A stretch of DNA of 64,000 nt from Gammaproteobacteria bacterium (GCA_041395725.1 JAWKZW010000001.1:620001-684000); one strand, 5' to 3'; positions 16,239 through 24,832 are shown, counted from the first letter of the stretch. The notes: a model not told the origin generated them from the sequence alone. Numbers and translations are program-made.

Positions 16239-16634
16239 TTAGGCACCGATCACTCGCTTCAGGTGTGTAAAGGGCTTGGCTGCCTCGGCAATCGGCGCGG
16301 GACGCGCGCTATCTTTGTCCTGTGTGCCGCTGTGTGAGTCATTGGTCTGGCTGGCAATGGTCCCACTTGTCTGCGGACTGGTCTGGTCAGGTGCGCGCTT
16401 GCCTTGCATAGGACCGCTCAGATCTGGGGGACGCGTGAGTGAAGCACGCGTCGACGACGGGGGTTCGGATTTGAGGACCTGGCATTCGCTGCGAAAGGTG
16501 GTCAACACCAGCTGCCGCAACCACTCGTTCTGTCGATCTTTGGGTAAGCGGTGCAGACGCTGGAGCACCATCGCTTCCAGCGGAATACGCGTATCCAGCA
16601 AAACGCTAATCTGCTTCAGCGTGTTGGCGGCCAT
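16239..16634 (-). CDS. Small protein upstream of parM, possible adaptor (ParR/StbB-like)
   Basis: This 131-residue protein has a helical N-terminus (LKQISVLLDTRIPLEAMVLQ, then LHRLPKDRQNEWLRQLVLTT) and a long polar, Ser/Pro-rich tail. It lies between the TIGR03761-like gene (5 bp gap) and parM (34 bp gap). By position, and because its first half resembles a short DNA-binding helical domain, it may be the ParM adaptor. No family was recognised with certainty. Confidence 0.5.
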   Translation of the reverse strand: MAANTLKQISVLLDTRIPLEAMVLQRLHRLPKDRQNEWLRQLVLTTFRSECQVLKSEPPSSTRASLTRPPDLSGPMQGKRAPDQTSPQTSGTIASQTNDSHSGTQDKDSARPAPIAEAAKPFTHLKRVIGA

Positions 16635-16639
16635 GGCGA

Positions 16640-17380
16640 TCAGGCATCCTCTGAGACGGCAGGGAGGCTGGTTGCAATTGGTTGAAATACTGCGGGGCGC
16701 AAGGAGGGCAATCTGTCACCGCTCAGAATCTCCTGAGGAACCTCACCCATCCGTTCGATGGCTTTGAGCGCCTCTGGTGATCCTTGTCGAATGTCAGCGC
16801 GACGAATATCCAGGCAGTGATAACCCTGGGGCAATGCAAATACTCGCCGCACCCAGCGACCGCTACCCGACAGTTGCTCGGTGAGATCCTTGGGAATGTC
16901 GAGGCCCAAGTGATGCAATGTCAGCTCGGTGCACATCAGCTGGTCGTATTCGCCCAGCAACTGGGCGGCACGAAAAGCGTAGGGGTTGGCGAACTGCAGT
17001 GATACCCGCTGCGGACGACTGGATTGCGCTACAGAAAATTCCAGAGCGCTGTTGGCCGGTGCCATCAATGCATCCAAGCGCTGCTGTAATTCGCGAAACT
17101 GAGCGCGGATCTCGGCGATACCCTCTTCCACTTTGAGCAGCCACCAGTCCGCGTAGGGGTCGTCAAAGCGAATGGCTTGCCAGAGTGACTTCAGTCGATC
17201 GGCAAAGCCGATCAGGCCGACGATGGCGGATTTCCCCTCGCCAGCCCGCCGACCCCGGATGAGGCTCTGTGCCTGATAGGTTTGAACCGTCAACCAGACC
17301 TCGCCCTGAAGGGCGCCAGGACCACGTTCACGGTGATTCGAATCTACTGATTCAAGCGAGGGTTCTGCATGTGATTGCAT
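16640..17380 (-). CDS. ICE protein, TIGR03761 / PFL_4669 family (DUF1845)
   Basis: This 246-residue protein shows the ICE-specific pattern LTVQTYQAQSLIRGRRAGEG, then SLWQAIRFDDPYADWWLLKVEE, then VSLQFANPYAFRAAQLLGEYDQL. The family lies between STY4528-like and later genes in ICEs of this class, and its biochemical role is unknown. The start at 17380 follows an SD (AGGGG) within the small hairpin 17391-17413. It is the normal family length and looks intact. Confidence 0.85.
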   Translation of the reverse strand: MQSHAEPSLESVDSNHRERGPGALQGEVWLTVQTYQAQSLIRGRRAGEGKSAIVGLIGFADRLKSLWQAIRFDDPYADWWLLKVEEGIAEIRAQFRELQQRLDALMAPANSALEFSVAQSSRPQRVSLQFANPYAFRAAQLLGEYDQLMCTELTLHHLGLDIPKDLTEQLSGSGRWVRRVFALPQGYHCLDIRRADIRQGSPEALKAIERMGEVPQEILSGDRLPSLRPAVFQPIATSLPAVSEDA

Positions 17381-17390
17381 GGATTTCGTT

Positions 17391-17413
17391 CCCCTGAAGG
17401 TTGTTTACCAGGG
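17391..17413 (-). promoter_or_regulatory. Small hairpin over the SD of the TIGR03761-like gene
   Basis: CCCTG (17392-17396) and CAGGG (17409-17413) pair around a short loop that includes GGT/ACC. In minus-strand RNA the 3' arm carries the SD CAGGGG, about 10 nt before the ATG. Confidence 0.4.
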
Positions 17414-17568
17414 TCTATGAATCCACAAACGACGCGACTGAACCACAGAGTATCCCCCCGGGCAATGCTGCCATTTACTGCGGAGTGCGATCGCGTGGTT
17501 CCACTGGAAGCAGTGCAACGGTTTCGTGAATGACGCGGTTTGTCTGATGACGCTTGCGGGGATGGGCG

Positions 17569-18822
17569 TTACTTGTCCATGTTCAACAAGTCCCGCAACT
17601 TGGCCAACTGTTCGCGACCATAGGCCCGAGAACGGGCCCGCTCTTCGGCGGTTTTGGCTTTCTGCGCTGGGCCTTCCGGCGGCCGCCCATGGGATGCTCT
17701 GTGCTGTCGTGCTTCGACGACCTTGATGCCCAGGTTGAGAACGAACTCGCCTTTCTGTGCCGCCTTGCAGAGTGAGTGCAGGAACCGCAGCTCATCATAG
17801 ACGGGCTTCATGCCCTTCTGCTCAGAGGACAGTCGACCCTGTAACTCATCCAACACCAATTGCCGATCTTCGGGATCGATCATCGCCAGATAGCGATCAG
17901 CTAAGCGCTTCTGGTTGTCAGACAACCGTGGTGGGTAGATCAGTGGGTGTTCCGATGGCAGCGATCCTGATGAACTGGACTGCGAAAAACCTTTCTTATC
18001 ATTGTGGGTATTTGTTGTAGTGGTTGTTGTAGTTGTTTTTTTATAATCACTACTACAACGACTACTGTAGTGTTCTTCTGCCTCCGCCTTTGAATTTTGG
18101 TGCTGGCTCGGCCGTTCAACCACCCTGGTGTCTACCGGCTTTTTCAGTTGCTCGAGGCTGGCGGCATGAAACGTAAAATAGCGACCGCCTTTGTGCTGAT
18201 TTCGGCTGGACCCGGACAGATGTTGCGCTGCCTGTAAGCGGCGTTCGATGGGCGATTCCTGTCGACCCAACTCGCCCGCCTGAATAGTCTGATCCAAACT
18301 CGCCAGTACGGCCTGAGCAACGCGCTGCACGCGGGCGTGGTGATGGTTTTGCGCCTGGGTGACGAACGCCATGTAACCCGCGTCCAGGAAAAGGGCATCG
18401 GCCAGCGGCAGGGGTTCATCGTGAAGGCTGTAGACGTTGCCGGTGAAGCGGCCACTTGTCTGCCGGACTCTCGCACACAAGGTCAACCAACGCGTCAACC
18501 GCAGAATCGCGATAGCTCGGGAAACTGTGGAGGTGGACGCCACATTGGTTTTCGTCGCGATGGTGTCGTAATCGGGAAATGCCGTCCGCCCGCCGGTCTC
18601 TCTGGCATGGAGCATGATGACCATCCACACCAGTTTATCGACCGGTTCCAGTACCGGGTCCTGAATGACCATGGCGGGTACAGCCTGGTGCCAATTGCCC
18701 ATGAACAACATGGCATCCGGCCGCGATGGATCGCCCTGTTCGCGGACTTTGGCAACGGTCGCCTTGATCAGTGCGTCTAAAGCCAGCGTCTCCGGTCGTA
18801 GCGCCTCTTCGTCATGCGCCAT
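17569..18822 (-). CDS. STY4528-like ICE replication-associated protein
   Basis: This protein of about 417 residues begins MAHDEEALRPETLALDALIK. It has a winged-helix-like N-terminal half (VDKLVWMVIMLHARETGG, then FPDYDTIATKTNVASTSTVS, AIAILRLTRWLTLCARVR), as in replication initiators of islands labelled STY4528. The middle has a Thr/Ser-rich linker with eight consecutive threonines. The start at 18822 overlaps the DUF2857 stop by 11 bp; the frame is open to 18951 in a region already coding for DUF2857. Homology is to ICE genes; the activity is inferred. Confidence 0.75.
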   Translation of the reverse strand: MAHDEEALRPETLALDALIKATVAKVREQGDPSRPDAMLFMGNWHQAVPAMVIQDPVLEPVDKLVWMVIMLHARETGGRTAFPDYDTIATKTNVASTSTVSRAIAILRLTRWLTLCARVRQTSGRFTGNVYSLHDEPLPLADALFLDAGYMAFVTQAQNHHHARVQRVAQAVLASLDQTIQAGELGRQESPIERRLQAAQHLSGSSRNQHKGGRYFTFHAASLEQLKKPVDTRVVERPSQHQNSKAEAEEHYSSRCSSDYKKTTTTTTTTNTHNDKKGFSQSSSSGSLPSEHPLIYPPRLSDNQKRLADRYLAMIDPEDRQLVLDELQGRLSSEQKGMKPVYDELRFLHSLCKAAQKGEFVLNLGIKVVEARQHRASHGRPPEGPAQKAKTAEERARSRAYGREQLAKLRDLLNMDK

Positions 18823-19411
18823 GCTCAGCAACCCGGTCGGACGGTATGGCACTGATGCCTTCGCCGTAGGTTTCCCAACGCTGCAACAATGCCCAGATCG
18901 AACGCAATCCAATACCGGTCTGTTGCTGCAGGTCGAGGTAGTCGGACGCACTTAAGGCATTTTGTTCGCGTCCCTCGATCCGCGCCTGCCATGCATACCA
19001 GAGGGCGTGGGTATCGGCTTCATTCAGCTCCGGTGGCCTGCCCACGGAAGGTGCCAGCGTCAGCAGTCGACGCCAGCGCGTGTATTCCCGCGAGCTCCAA
19101 CCAAACAGTTGCCGCATCATCTCCAGGGGGGCATCGGCAACCAATAGTTCGCGCTGCAGCTCATCGGATTCCCGCTGATGACGCAAGTTGTCCAGCATCG
19201 GCCAGAAAACCGTTCGATCCAGCGCAATCTTCAGGCAATGCACTCGGAGCGTATCCGCCCTATACAGATCGGCAAGATTCATTTCCTTGAGAGCGTCCAA
19301 CTCTTTGGGACCAAAGTTCATGGCGCGCAGTGCCTGCTGGTCACCCTCTGCCAGACAGCGCATGGCATAGAGCAGCACGGCCGTCGTGAGATCGGCTTCC
19401 TTATTGGACGA
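18812..19411 (-). CDS. DUF2857-family ICE protein
   Basis: This protein of about 199 residues begins MSSNKEADLTTAVLLYAMRC and has the DUF2857 features LNLADLYRAD-like (MNLADLYRADTLRV), LMRQLFGWSSREYTRWRRLL and GRPPELNEADTHALWYAW. The family lies just after ParB in ICEs of this type, and its function is unknown. The start at 19411 gives an 11-bp overlap with parB, like the overlap at its own 3' end, which suggests strict coupling. An in-frame ATG at 19456 is the alternative. Confidence 0.75.
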   Translation of the reverse strand, partial: SSNKEADLTTAVLLYAMRCLAEGDQQALRAMNFGPKELDALKEMNLADLYRADTLRVHCLKIALDRTVFWPMLDNLRHQRESDELQRELLVADAPLEMMRQLFGWSSREYTRWRRLLTLAPSVGRPPELNEADTHALWYAWQARIEGREQNALSASDYLDLQQQTGIGLRSIWALLQRWETYGEGISAIPSDRVAEHGA

Positions 19412-20861
19412 CATCGCACTCATACTCTGGCGATGCCCATAGCTCGATGCCGGCATCGAAGGCGAGTCGTTTGATGGACCGGTAGAATTCCATCATTTGC
19501 AGCAGACTCTGCCAGTCCGGCGGATTGAGCAGCTGCCATAGCTGGCTGCTGAGATGCCCCGGATCCGGTGTCCACACGCTACCAAAGAGCAGCTCGGCAT
19601 CATGGGATGCCAGCGCCTGGTAGAGCACTGAATCCTGATCGAGATGCGCCAGCACACAATCGACCGGCGCCGAGGTCAGCTCCGAGCTGGCGGCCAGCTG
19701 CCACCAGAGTGCCGATACCAGGCCAAAGGTGTCAGGATCGAGCACATCGTTCAGTTCTTGTGGTGGCACATCGATCAGCAAGAAACCCAGCCCCTGATCA
19801 GGAAGCGGTTTGAGCACCGCAGTCAACCCATGGGCAACCGCCAATGCCGAGGCGCGGTCCCACAATTGATCCCGCAGGGTACCGACATCCTTGTACTTCC
19901 CGGCACTATGGATACACGCCGTTGATTTCTCCTCAGCGGGAATCTGCTCCGGGATAGTCTCGCCGGAAATTGGCTCACCGTCAGTGGAATCCACTGACCA
20001 GATTTCCTCATCTGGCCCTTCCTGTCGGTCGTCGAGGGGGGTATCAGCAAAGTCGAAGGGCCGGCCGGCAAGGTAGGCCTCCATCTCCAGATGAACCACT
20101 TGCCGGTTTTGTTCGGATTCCACCGCGATTTCGTTGACCAGGGCATCGTGCAGTGGCTGGATATCCCACTCGGCACTGTCGTGGCGGCGACACAACTCAG
20201 CAAAGACGCCTTCGAAGTCGGCGTCATCACCCAATCTGTGTCGATCCCAAATTGCCTGGGCGGCACGCTCCAGGGCACGAATTCTTTCCACCTGGGGTCG
20301 GCCCAAGCCAGCGGCCAGCGCCTTCGGCATCAATGGCCACAGGACTGCGACGGCATAGCCCATTTTGGAAATCATGCTGTGGCTGAGACCGAAGCCACGC
20401 TCTTTGAAGTGCTGTTCCAGCTGGCGCTGGGACAAGCTGTCGACGGCCAGCTCCTGCTCCAACAACGCCTTCGCTTCGAATACGGCCAGCGCTTTGTCGA
20501 TAAAAGGCAGACTTCCGCGTAGCTCGTTTTCCCGTAGATGGGCAAACAGGACATTGGATTCTTGCGACCAGGGCTTGATGACACATTCGACCCAGCGAAA
20601 TCGCTCATCGCCCGTTTCGTCCAAGAGTTCCTTCAGTATCCGCAGCCGTGTATTGCCTCCACTGTGAAGGACGTATTCCGACTCTCCGGGCTTCTGCGAC
20701 AATACCAGGGGCTGGTCCAGACCTTCCGCCTGAATCGATGCCTTGATCCGTGCGTACTCGGGGTTTGGCTGCCGGCGCGGGTTTCGGGCATAGTGATGAA
20801 TGCGGCTCACCTCCACGCGCGCCAGGTTGTCCGCTGAGGGTATTTGCTCAAGCGCTGACAT
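19401..20861 (-). CDS. parB: ParB-family protein of PFGI-1-type ICE
   Basis: This protein of about 486 residues has the ParB/Srx-type N-domain: VEVSRIHHYARNPRRQPNPE, then IKASIQAEGLDQPLVL and VLHSGGNTRLRILKEL. A helix-turn-helix follows (SQRQLEQHFKERGFGLSHSM). The long C-terminal half is typical of the ICE class TIGR03764. It probably binds DNA for maintenance or regulation. The start at 20861 (MSALEQIPSA) overlaps the upstream regulator by 14 bp; 20888 is an alternative. No ParA partner gene is seen nearby. Confidence 0.85.
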   Translation of the reverse strand: MSALEQIPSADNLARVEVSRIHHYARNPRRQPNPEYARIKASIQAEGLDQPLVLSQKPGESEYVLHSGGNTRLRILKELLDETGDERFRWVECVIKPWSQESNVLFAHLRENELRGSLPFIDKALAVFEAKALLEQELAVDSLSQRQLEQHFKERGFGLSHSMISKMGYAVAVLWPLMPKALAAGLGRPQVERIRALERAAQAIWDRHRLGDDADFEGVFAELCRRHDSAEWDIQPLHDALVNEIAVESEQNRQVVHLEMEAYLAGRPFDFADTPLDDRQEGPDEEIWSVDSTDGEPISGETIPEQIPAEEKSTACIHSAGKYKDVGTLRDQLWDRASALAVAHGLTAVLKPLPDQGLGFLLIDVPPQELNDVLDPDTFGLVSALWWQLAASSELTSAPVDCVLAHLDQDSVLYQALASHDAELLFGSVWTPDPGHLSSQLWQLLNPPDWQSLLQMMEFYRSIKRLAFDAGIELWASPEYECDVVQ

Positions 20862-21138
20862 CGTCGCCACCTGTACCTTGCGCATCATCCGCTGAGGTCA
20901 CGCCGTAGAAGATTTCCGGGTGACGAACCATCGTGGCTCGGGGCACGGGCTCCAATCGACCATCGGACAGCCCAGCTACGATGCGGGTAAAGTGCTCAAT
21001 CTGCGTTGCCATCAGCGGACTGGCATAACGATGTTGGCCGGCGACCTGATACAGGTAGGACACCGAATCGTTGCACGCCGCCGCGACATCGGCCCGCTCC
21101 CTTTTGCTGGCAATCTTTAGAAATTCCTTTAGCTCCAT
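20848..21138 (-). CDS. Cro-like small DNA-binding protein of the ICE switch
   Basis: This protein of about 96 residues begins MELKEFLKIASKRERADVAA and continues ACNDSVSYLYQVAGQHRYAS, a Cro/YdaS-like helix-turn-helix. It is transcribed away from the S24-type repressor gene at 21234, with 95 bp of operator-rich DNA between. This matches a lambda-like genetic switch that decides between silence and expression of the leftward ICE operon that it opens. Confidence 0.65.
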   Translation of the reverse strand: MELKEFLKIASKRERADVAAACNDSVSYLYQVAGQHRYASPLMATQIEHFTRIVAGLSDGRLEPVPRATMVRHPEIFYGVTSADDAQGTGGDDVSA

Positions 21139-21148
21139 ACTTAGAAAC

Positions 21149-21224
21149 ATTAGCACCACGCAAACAATCCTTCCACAAGCCGAGGCTCTTTTTTGTTTAT
21201 CATTCTGCTAAATTTTCTGATAAA
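21149..21224. promoter_or_regulatory. Operator region between cro-like and repressor genes
   Basis: Related 17-bp sites are present: ATTAGCACCACGCAAAC at 21149-21165 and TTTATCATTCTGCTAAA at 21196-21212, with an extra half-site TGATAAA at 21218-21224 that forms an inverted repeat with TTTATCA (21196-21202). Similar sites recur downstream of the repressor at 21951-22070. The divergent promoters of both genes must lie here. Confidence 0.6.
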
Positions 21225-21233
21225 GTAGTTCGC

Positions 21234-21929
21234 ATGACGCTAAAACATAATCAGGTCAGGCTCCGCAACCTTGATATTTTGATTGCCGAGGCTGGCTCAG
21301 CTGCCAAATTGGCGCGCGTGGCCGGCACCAATAGCTCCTACTTGAGCCAGGTAAGAAATCAACTGCCTACCAAAAAGGGTACTCCACGTTCGATTGGAGA
21401 CGAGCTGGCTGAAAAACTGGAAAAGGCCATGAAGAAGCCTCAGGGCTGGATGGATACACCACATACCGGCAAGGCGGGACAAGAAGAGGAACACAATGCC
21501 CACGCTGGTCCCGATTTGGGGAAACTCCATCCTTTGATCTCCTGGGTGCAGGTCGGGAAATGGTTGCGGGCCGGGAACTGGGATGAGATCTCTGAAAGTA
21601 CCGTGCCCGCTTACAGTACGGAAATGCTACCCTGCCCGGTAAGGTGCAGCCCGGAATCCTTCGTACTCAGGGTTCGCGGGAGCAGCATGGAGCCCAAATT
21701 CCACGAAGGGGATCTGATTTTTATCGATCCCTGTGTCACACCGGACCACGGTAAGTATGTGGTGGTCCTCCTCGAGCAATCCAACGAAGCGACGTTTAGG
21801 CAACTCATCATTGAGGAAGGCAAGCAGTACCTGAAGGCGCTCAATCCCGACTGGCCGAATCGCATCATCGAAGTGGATGAAGAAGCGACGATCTGCGGCG
21901 TCATCGTGTTCAAGGGCGAAGTGGTGTGA
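21234..21929 (+). CDS. cI/LexA-like repressor with S24 peptidase domain
   Basis: This 231-residue protein has an N-terminal helix-turn-helix (AGSAAKLARVAGTNSSYLSQ) and a C-terminal S24 self-cleavage domain. The catalytic serine is in VRGSSMEPKF and the lysine is probably in the DHGKYVVV segment, with GDLIFIDP between. Such repressors keep ICEs silent until RecA-stimulated cleavage after DNA damage. The ATG at 21234 is chosen because the domain begins there; the frame is open upstream to 21006 over the divergent gene. It is followed by more operator-like sites. Confidence 0.85.
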   Translation: MTLKHNQVRLRNLDILIAEAGSAAKLARVAGTNSSYLSQVRNQLPTKKGTPRSIGDELAEKLEKAMKKPQGWMDTPHTGKAGQEEEHNAHAGPDLGKLHPLISWVQVGKWLRAGNWDEISESTVPAYSTEMLPCPVRCSPESFVLRVRGSSMEPKFHEGDLIFIDPCVTPDHGKYVVVLLEQSNEATFRQLIIEEGKQYLKALNPDWPNRIIEVDEEATICGVIVFKGEVV

Positions 21930-21950
21930 ATTCTTGCGGTCCACGTGCCA

Positions 21951-22070
21951 TTTAGCTCGCTGATAAAAAGATAGCCAGCCCTCCCCCTTGAAGTTATAAT
22001 TAGCTCGATGCTAATGTTCTGACCATCCAGACCAGGCTGGCCAACGCTTCACCATTAGCACAACGGGAAG
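21951..22070. promoter_or_regulatory. Second operator cluster, upstream of the excisionase-like gene
   Basis: Three sites related to those upstream of the repressor lie here: TTTAGCTCGCTGATAAA (21951-21967), the perfect palindrome ATTAGC-TCGAT-GCTAAT (21999-22015) and ATTAGCACAACGGGAAG (22054-22070). The last shares ATTAGCAC-N-ACG with the site at 21149. GGCCAAC and GTTGGCC (about 22039 and 22070) also form an inverted repeat. The position fits repressor control of the excisionase and integrase. Confidence 0.6.
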
Positions 22071-22108
22071 TTGGCCCCGGGTCATAATCGACCACAGGGA
22101 CCCGAATC

Positions 22109-22300
22109 ATGAAATGGGTAAAGCTACCCAAGTATTGCGAATTGAGCGGTGACACCGCCAATGCGGTTCATGCCCGACGCAAAAAAGGGCTTTGGTTGGA
22201 TGGTGTTCATTGCCAGGTGCGGAATCACACGTTGTGGATCAATGTCGAGGCCGTTGAGAAATGGGTAGAGAGCGGTCTGTTAAGCTCGCGCAGGGCGTAA
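22109..22300 (+). CDS. Excisionase-like small helix-turn-helix protein
   Basis: This 63-residue basic protein reads MKWVKLPKYCELSGDTANAV and continues HARRKKGLWLDGVHCQ with LWINVEAVEKWVES, the pattern of small winged-helix excisionases of the AlpA type. It overlaps the integrase start by 40 bp and lies downstream of an operator cluster. It would set the direction of recombination. The assignment rests on size, pattern and position. Confidence 0.7.
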   Translation: MKWVKLPKYCELSGDTANAVHARRKKGLWLDGVHCQVRNHTLWINVEAVEKWVESGLLSSRRA

Positions 22301-23478
22301 GGGTACGCACTTACGCCAGTGGCAAGCAGACGATCGAGATACAATTCCAGTATCGCGGCGTGCAGTGCAAGGAGACGCTGTCCGCGCTGGACCCATCCAA
22401 GAAAGGTGATCAACGCTACGCCGTCAATCTGAAGGCCGAAGTCGAAGGCGCTATTGCCAGACAGACATTCAAGTACGAGGAATACTTTCCGGAATCGAAG
22501 CGGGCACGACTCTTGGGGCATGCCTATTCCCAGATCACAATTCGAGAGTTGATTGAAGAGTGGCTAAAGGATATTGAGCGCACGCACCCTCACAGCACTT
22601 ACCGGTGTTACCGGAAAAGTTGTCAGGCTCACCTGTTCAGCCAGTTTGGCGACATTCGTGCGCGTGATCTAACGCCACAACACATTCGCGCCTGGATTCG
22701 GGAGCGTAGCGGGACCTTGAAAAGCATCCGCAATGATTTGACCCCGCTGCGCGCCGTTCTGGATAGGGCGTTGAATGACGATATCATCGACCGCAATCCG
22801 CTGGACAAGATCAAGGTCAGCAAGCTGGTGGATCGTAGCCAGGCCAAAACCGATTATGAAGTGGATCCGTTTACGACCCGGGAAATCGACAAGGTGCTAC
22901 AGAGCGCCCTAATCTATGATCCGCGCATTCGGAATCTCCTGAAGTTTGCGTTCTTCACCGGACTGAGAACATCAGAATTGTTTGGCCTTCAATGGGGTGA
23001 TGTCGATTGGGATCAGCAGGAGGTGCATATTCAACGGGCCGTGGTCGAACGCAAATTAAAGGAAACCAAGACCCGGGCCAGCAACCGGAAGGTACTACTG
23101 CTCCCATCCGCTTATGAGGCGCTGAAGCATCAGAAACAATTTAGCTTTGTCGGCAATGACTACATCTTTGTCCGACCGGGCGACAAAGGCCCCTTCATCG
23201 ATTATGAGCATTTGGAGCGACCCTGGAAACATGTGCTGAAAACTGCCAAGGTGCGCTACCGCAATCCGTACCAAACCCGCCACACCTATGCCAGTCAGTT
23301 ACTGTCGGGCGGCGAAAACCCATTGTTCGTTGCCCAACAGATGGGCCACAAGACCACCGAGATGATCATGCGGCACTATGGGCGCTGGGTCGATCAGGGA
23401 GAACAGCAACGGCGGCACGTTTTCGTGTCCAACTTCGGCCAGGGCGTTAAGGAGCTGCGACCAGCGTATCCGTGTTGA
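22261..23478 (+). CDS. int: Terminal tyrosine integrase of the ICE
   Basis: This 405-residue site-specific recombinase has an N-terminal arm-binding domain (VRTYASGKQTIEIQFQYRGV), a SAM-like core-binding domain (TIRELIEEWLKDIERTHPHS) and a catalytic domain. The catalytic residues are Arg in FFTGLRTSELFGLQW, His-Arg region NPYQTRHTYASQLL, His in QQMGHKTTEMIMRH and the nucleophile Tyr in RHYGRWV. It is the outermost ICE gene, so an attachment site should lie close to 23480. No tRNA gene was seen there. Confidence 0.9.
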   Translation: MGRERSVKLAQGVRVRTYASGKQTIEIQFQYRGVQCKETLSALDPSKKGDQRYAVNLKAEVEGAIARQTFKYEEYFPESKRARLLGHAYSQITIRELIEEWLKDIERTHPHSTYRCYRKSCQAHLFSQFGDIRARDLTPQHIRAWIRERSGTLKSIRNDLTPLRAVLDRALNDDIIDRNPLDKIKVSKLVDRSQAKTDYEVDPFTTREIDKVLQSALIYDPRIRNLLKFAFFTGLRTSELFGLQWGDVDWDQQEVHIQRAVVERKLKETKTRASNRKVLLLPSAYEALKHQKQFSFVGNDYIFVRPGDKGPFIDYEHLERPWKHVLKTAKVRYRNPYQTRHTYASQLLSGGENPLFVAQQMGHKTTEMIMRHYGRWVDQGEQQRRHVFVSNFGQGVKELRPAYPC

Positions 23479-23629
23479 ATTGTATGTTCAATTGATAATG
23501 ATCCATCCAACCTCCTAAAATCTATGAAAACAATTGATTCAGTGTGTCTGGCTTCTATACTCGCTTTGACACTCCCAGGCCCCGAGCCTCGCTCTAGCTA
23601 GGACTCCCTCCAGGAGTCGGACTACACTG

Positions 23630-23866
23630 ACAGTGACAGTAGAGGCTTCTGCCCCAGCTGCGGCGCCCGCCGATGGTGGAAAGCGCCACTCTGCTGGTGG
23701 ACGTGGTATTGCCGGCCAGGCCGATCTGCCAGTTGGTGCTGCCCGTCCCGTTTCCCCGCGCTTCCTGTTTGCCGCCTACCCGGAACTGATGGGCAGAGTG
23801 CTGAGCATCGTCACCCGCACTATCTCCACTCACCCGGCCCACCAGGCCGGCTTGACCAAATCATAA
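23630..23866 (+). pseudogene. IS91-family transposase fragment with frameshift
   Basis: Pieces of a Y2 rolling-circle transposase are seen in two frames. First comes the zinc-binding N-terminal type FCPSCGARR with MVESATLLVD and LPARPICQ, then after a shift PRFLFAAYPELMGRVLSIVT followed by TISTHPAHQAGLTKS. The reading then stops. A C-terminal piece of the same kind of transposase lies at about 28460. It marks rearrangement just outside the integrase. Confidence 0.65.
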
Positions 23867-23971
23867 GGGCCAGAAAGCACAGTAGTGCCTAACACTTAGG
23901 AAAGGGACTATTTTTCATAATTGGGGTAGTAGATGCCCACAAAATTTTTTTCCACTTTTCAACGGGATCTG

Positions 23972-24832
23972 TTTTGACTTGTCACCTGTGATTCTGGCTG
24001 GTCGCCTCGAATAATGGCCGCAAGGCCAAGTGTGGTCACGAGGAGCGCGCCAAGCTGATTGGCGCCTCTTCCACGAGCCGTCCCTTGGAGACATTGACGA
24101 TGAGGATTCTGCTATTGTCCATGTTGGAACTAAAACTTAAGTTTTCTGGCGGGCTCGTGAATATCCGTCTAAGCTTTGGATCAACAAGGAAGGCTCCGGT
24201 TCTATTCTGGATGGGTGCGATCATGTCCTGGTGGTAGTGGGGTTTGTATACGGTGAACCCACGCTTCCAGAATCCAAGCAGTTGCTCATTTTCAATGCGC
24301 GGAAGTACTATTCTGCGGAAATCCTGGCCGGTGTGCATGGAGAGGATGTCGGGAAGGACAAAGCCACCGGCCTCTATGAGCGCATAGAGCGTATTGCGAA
24401 GAACATGTTCCATACGAACACACTGGGCATCGTCAGAGAGCTTCTTGAGGGCCTCCCTGGTGCCAGAGACTGCAAGCGATGCGCAATCCGGGTACACGCC
24501 TTTCAGCAGGTTGTGTCCGTAGGGCTGATCGGGATCAGGTACTTTAATCATATGAGATCGGATTCTCGCCATGAGGGCGCTGATTTTACGAGTCGCTCGG
24601 CAAGATCGCCATGAGTGTCAATAACGCAGAGTTAACGTTCCTCCAGTATGTCTTGGAGTGCTAACGTTGTAAGGAGAGATGTTTTTCCTGCCCCCGTGCG
24701 ACCGATAGTATAGATGTGAGAAAGCTTATCCTGTTGTTTTATGCCAAAGCGCGGTTGCTGATTCCGAGCGTTTGCATACCCGATGAGTGAAATAGATTCT
24801 GTTGCGTTCACATCTAAAGAATTGGAAATCAT
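23972..24832 (-). pseudogene. Broken VirD4/TraD-like or DUF87-type ATPase
   Basis: The first 66 residues (from 24832) carry a Walker A, YTIGRTGAGKTSLLTTLALQ, then stop at 24632. The next piece, in a second frame, reads LCVIDTHGDLAERL, the Walker B-type strand. A third frame holds VPDPDQPYGHNLLKGVYPDC, then VRMEHVLRNTLYALIE, then SRILIVNVSKGRLVEE. A fourth reads LGALLVTTLGLAAIIRGDQP before homology ends near 23972. At least three frameshifts make it non-functional. It is a conjugation-type or HerA-like ATPase, unlike the intact TraD at 5.5 kb. Confidence 0.7.

Noticed and set aside
18001..18060. Programmed frameshift at the run of seven A in the STY4528-like gene
   Set aside because: The run is not in the phase needed for an A-AAA-AAC slip, and the frame reads through as a Thr-rich linker.
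23479..23630. ICE attachment site or tRNA gene after the integrase
   Set aside because: No cloverleaf and no direct repeat with the 2.2-4.8 kb side could be found by eye.
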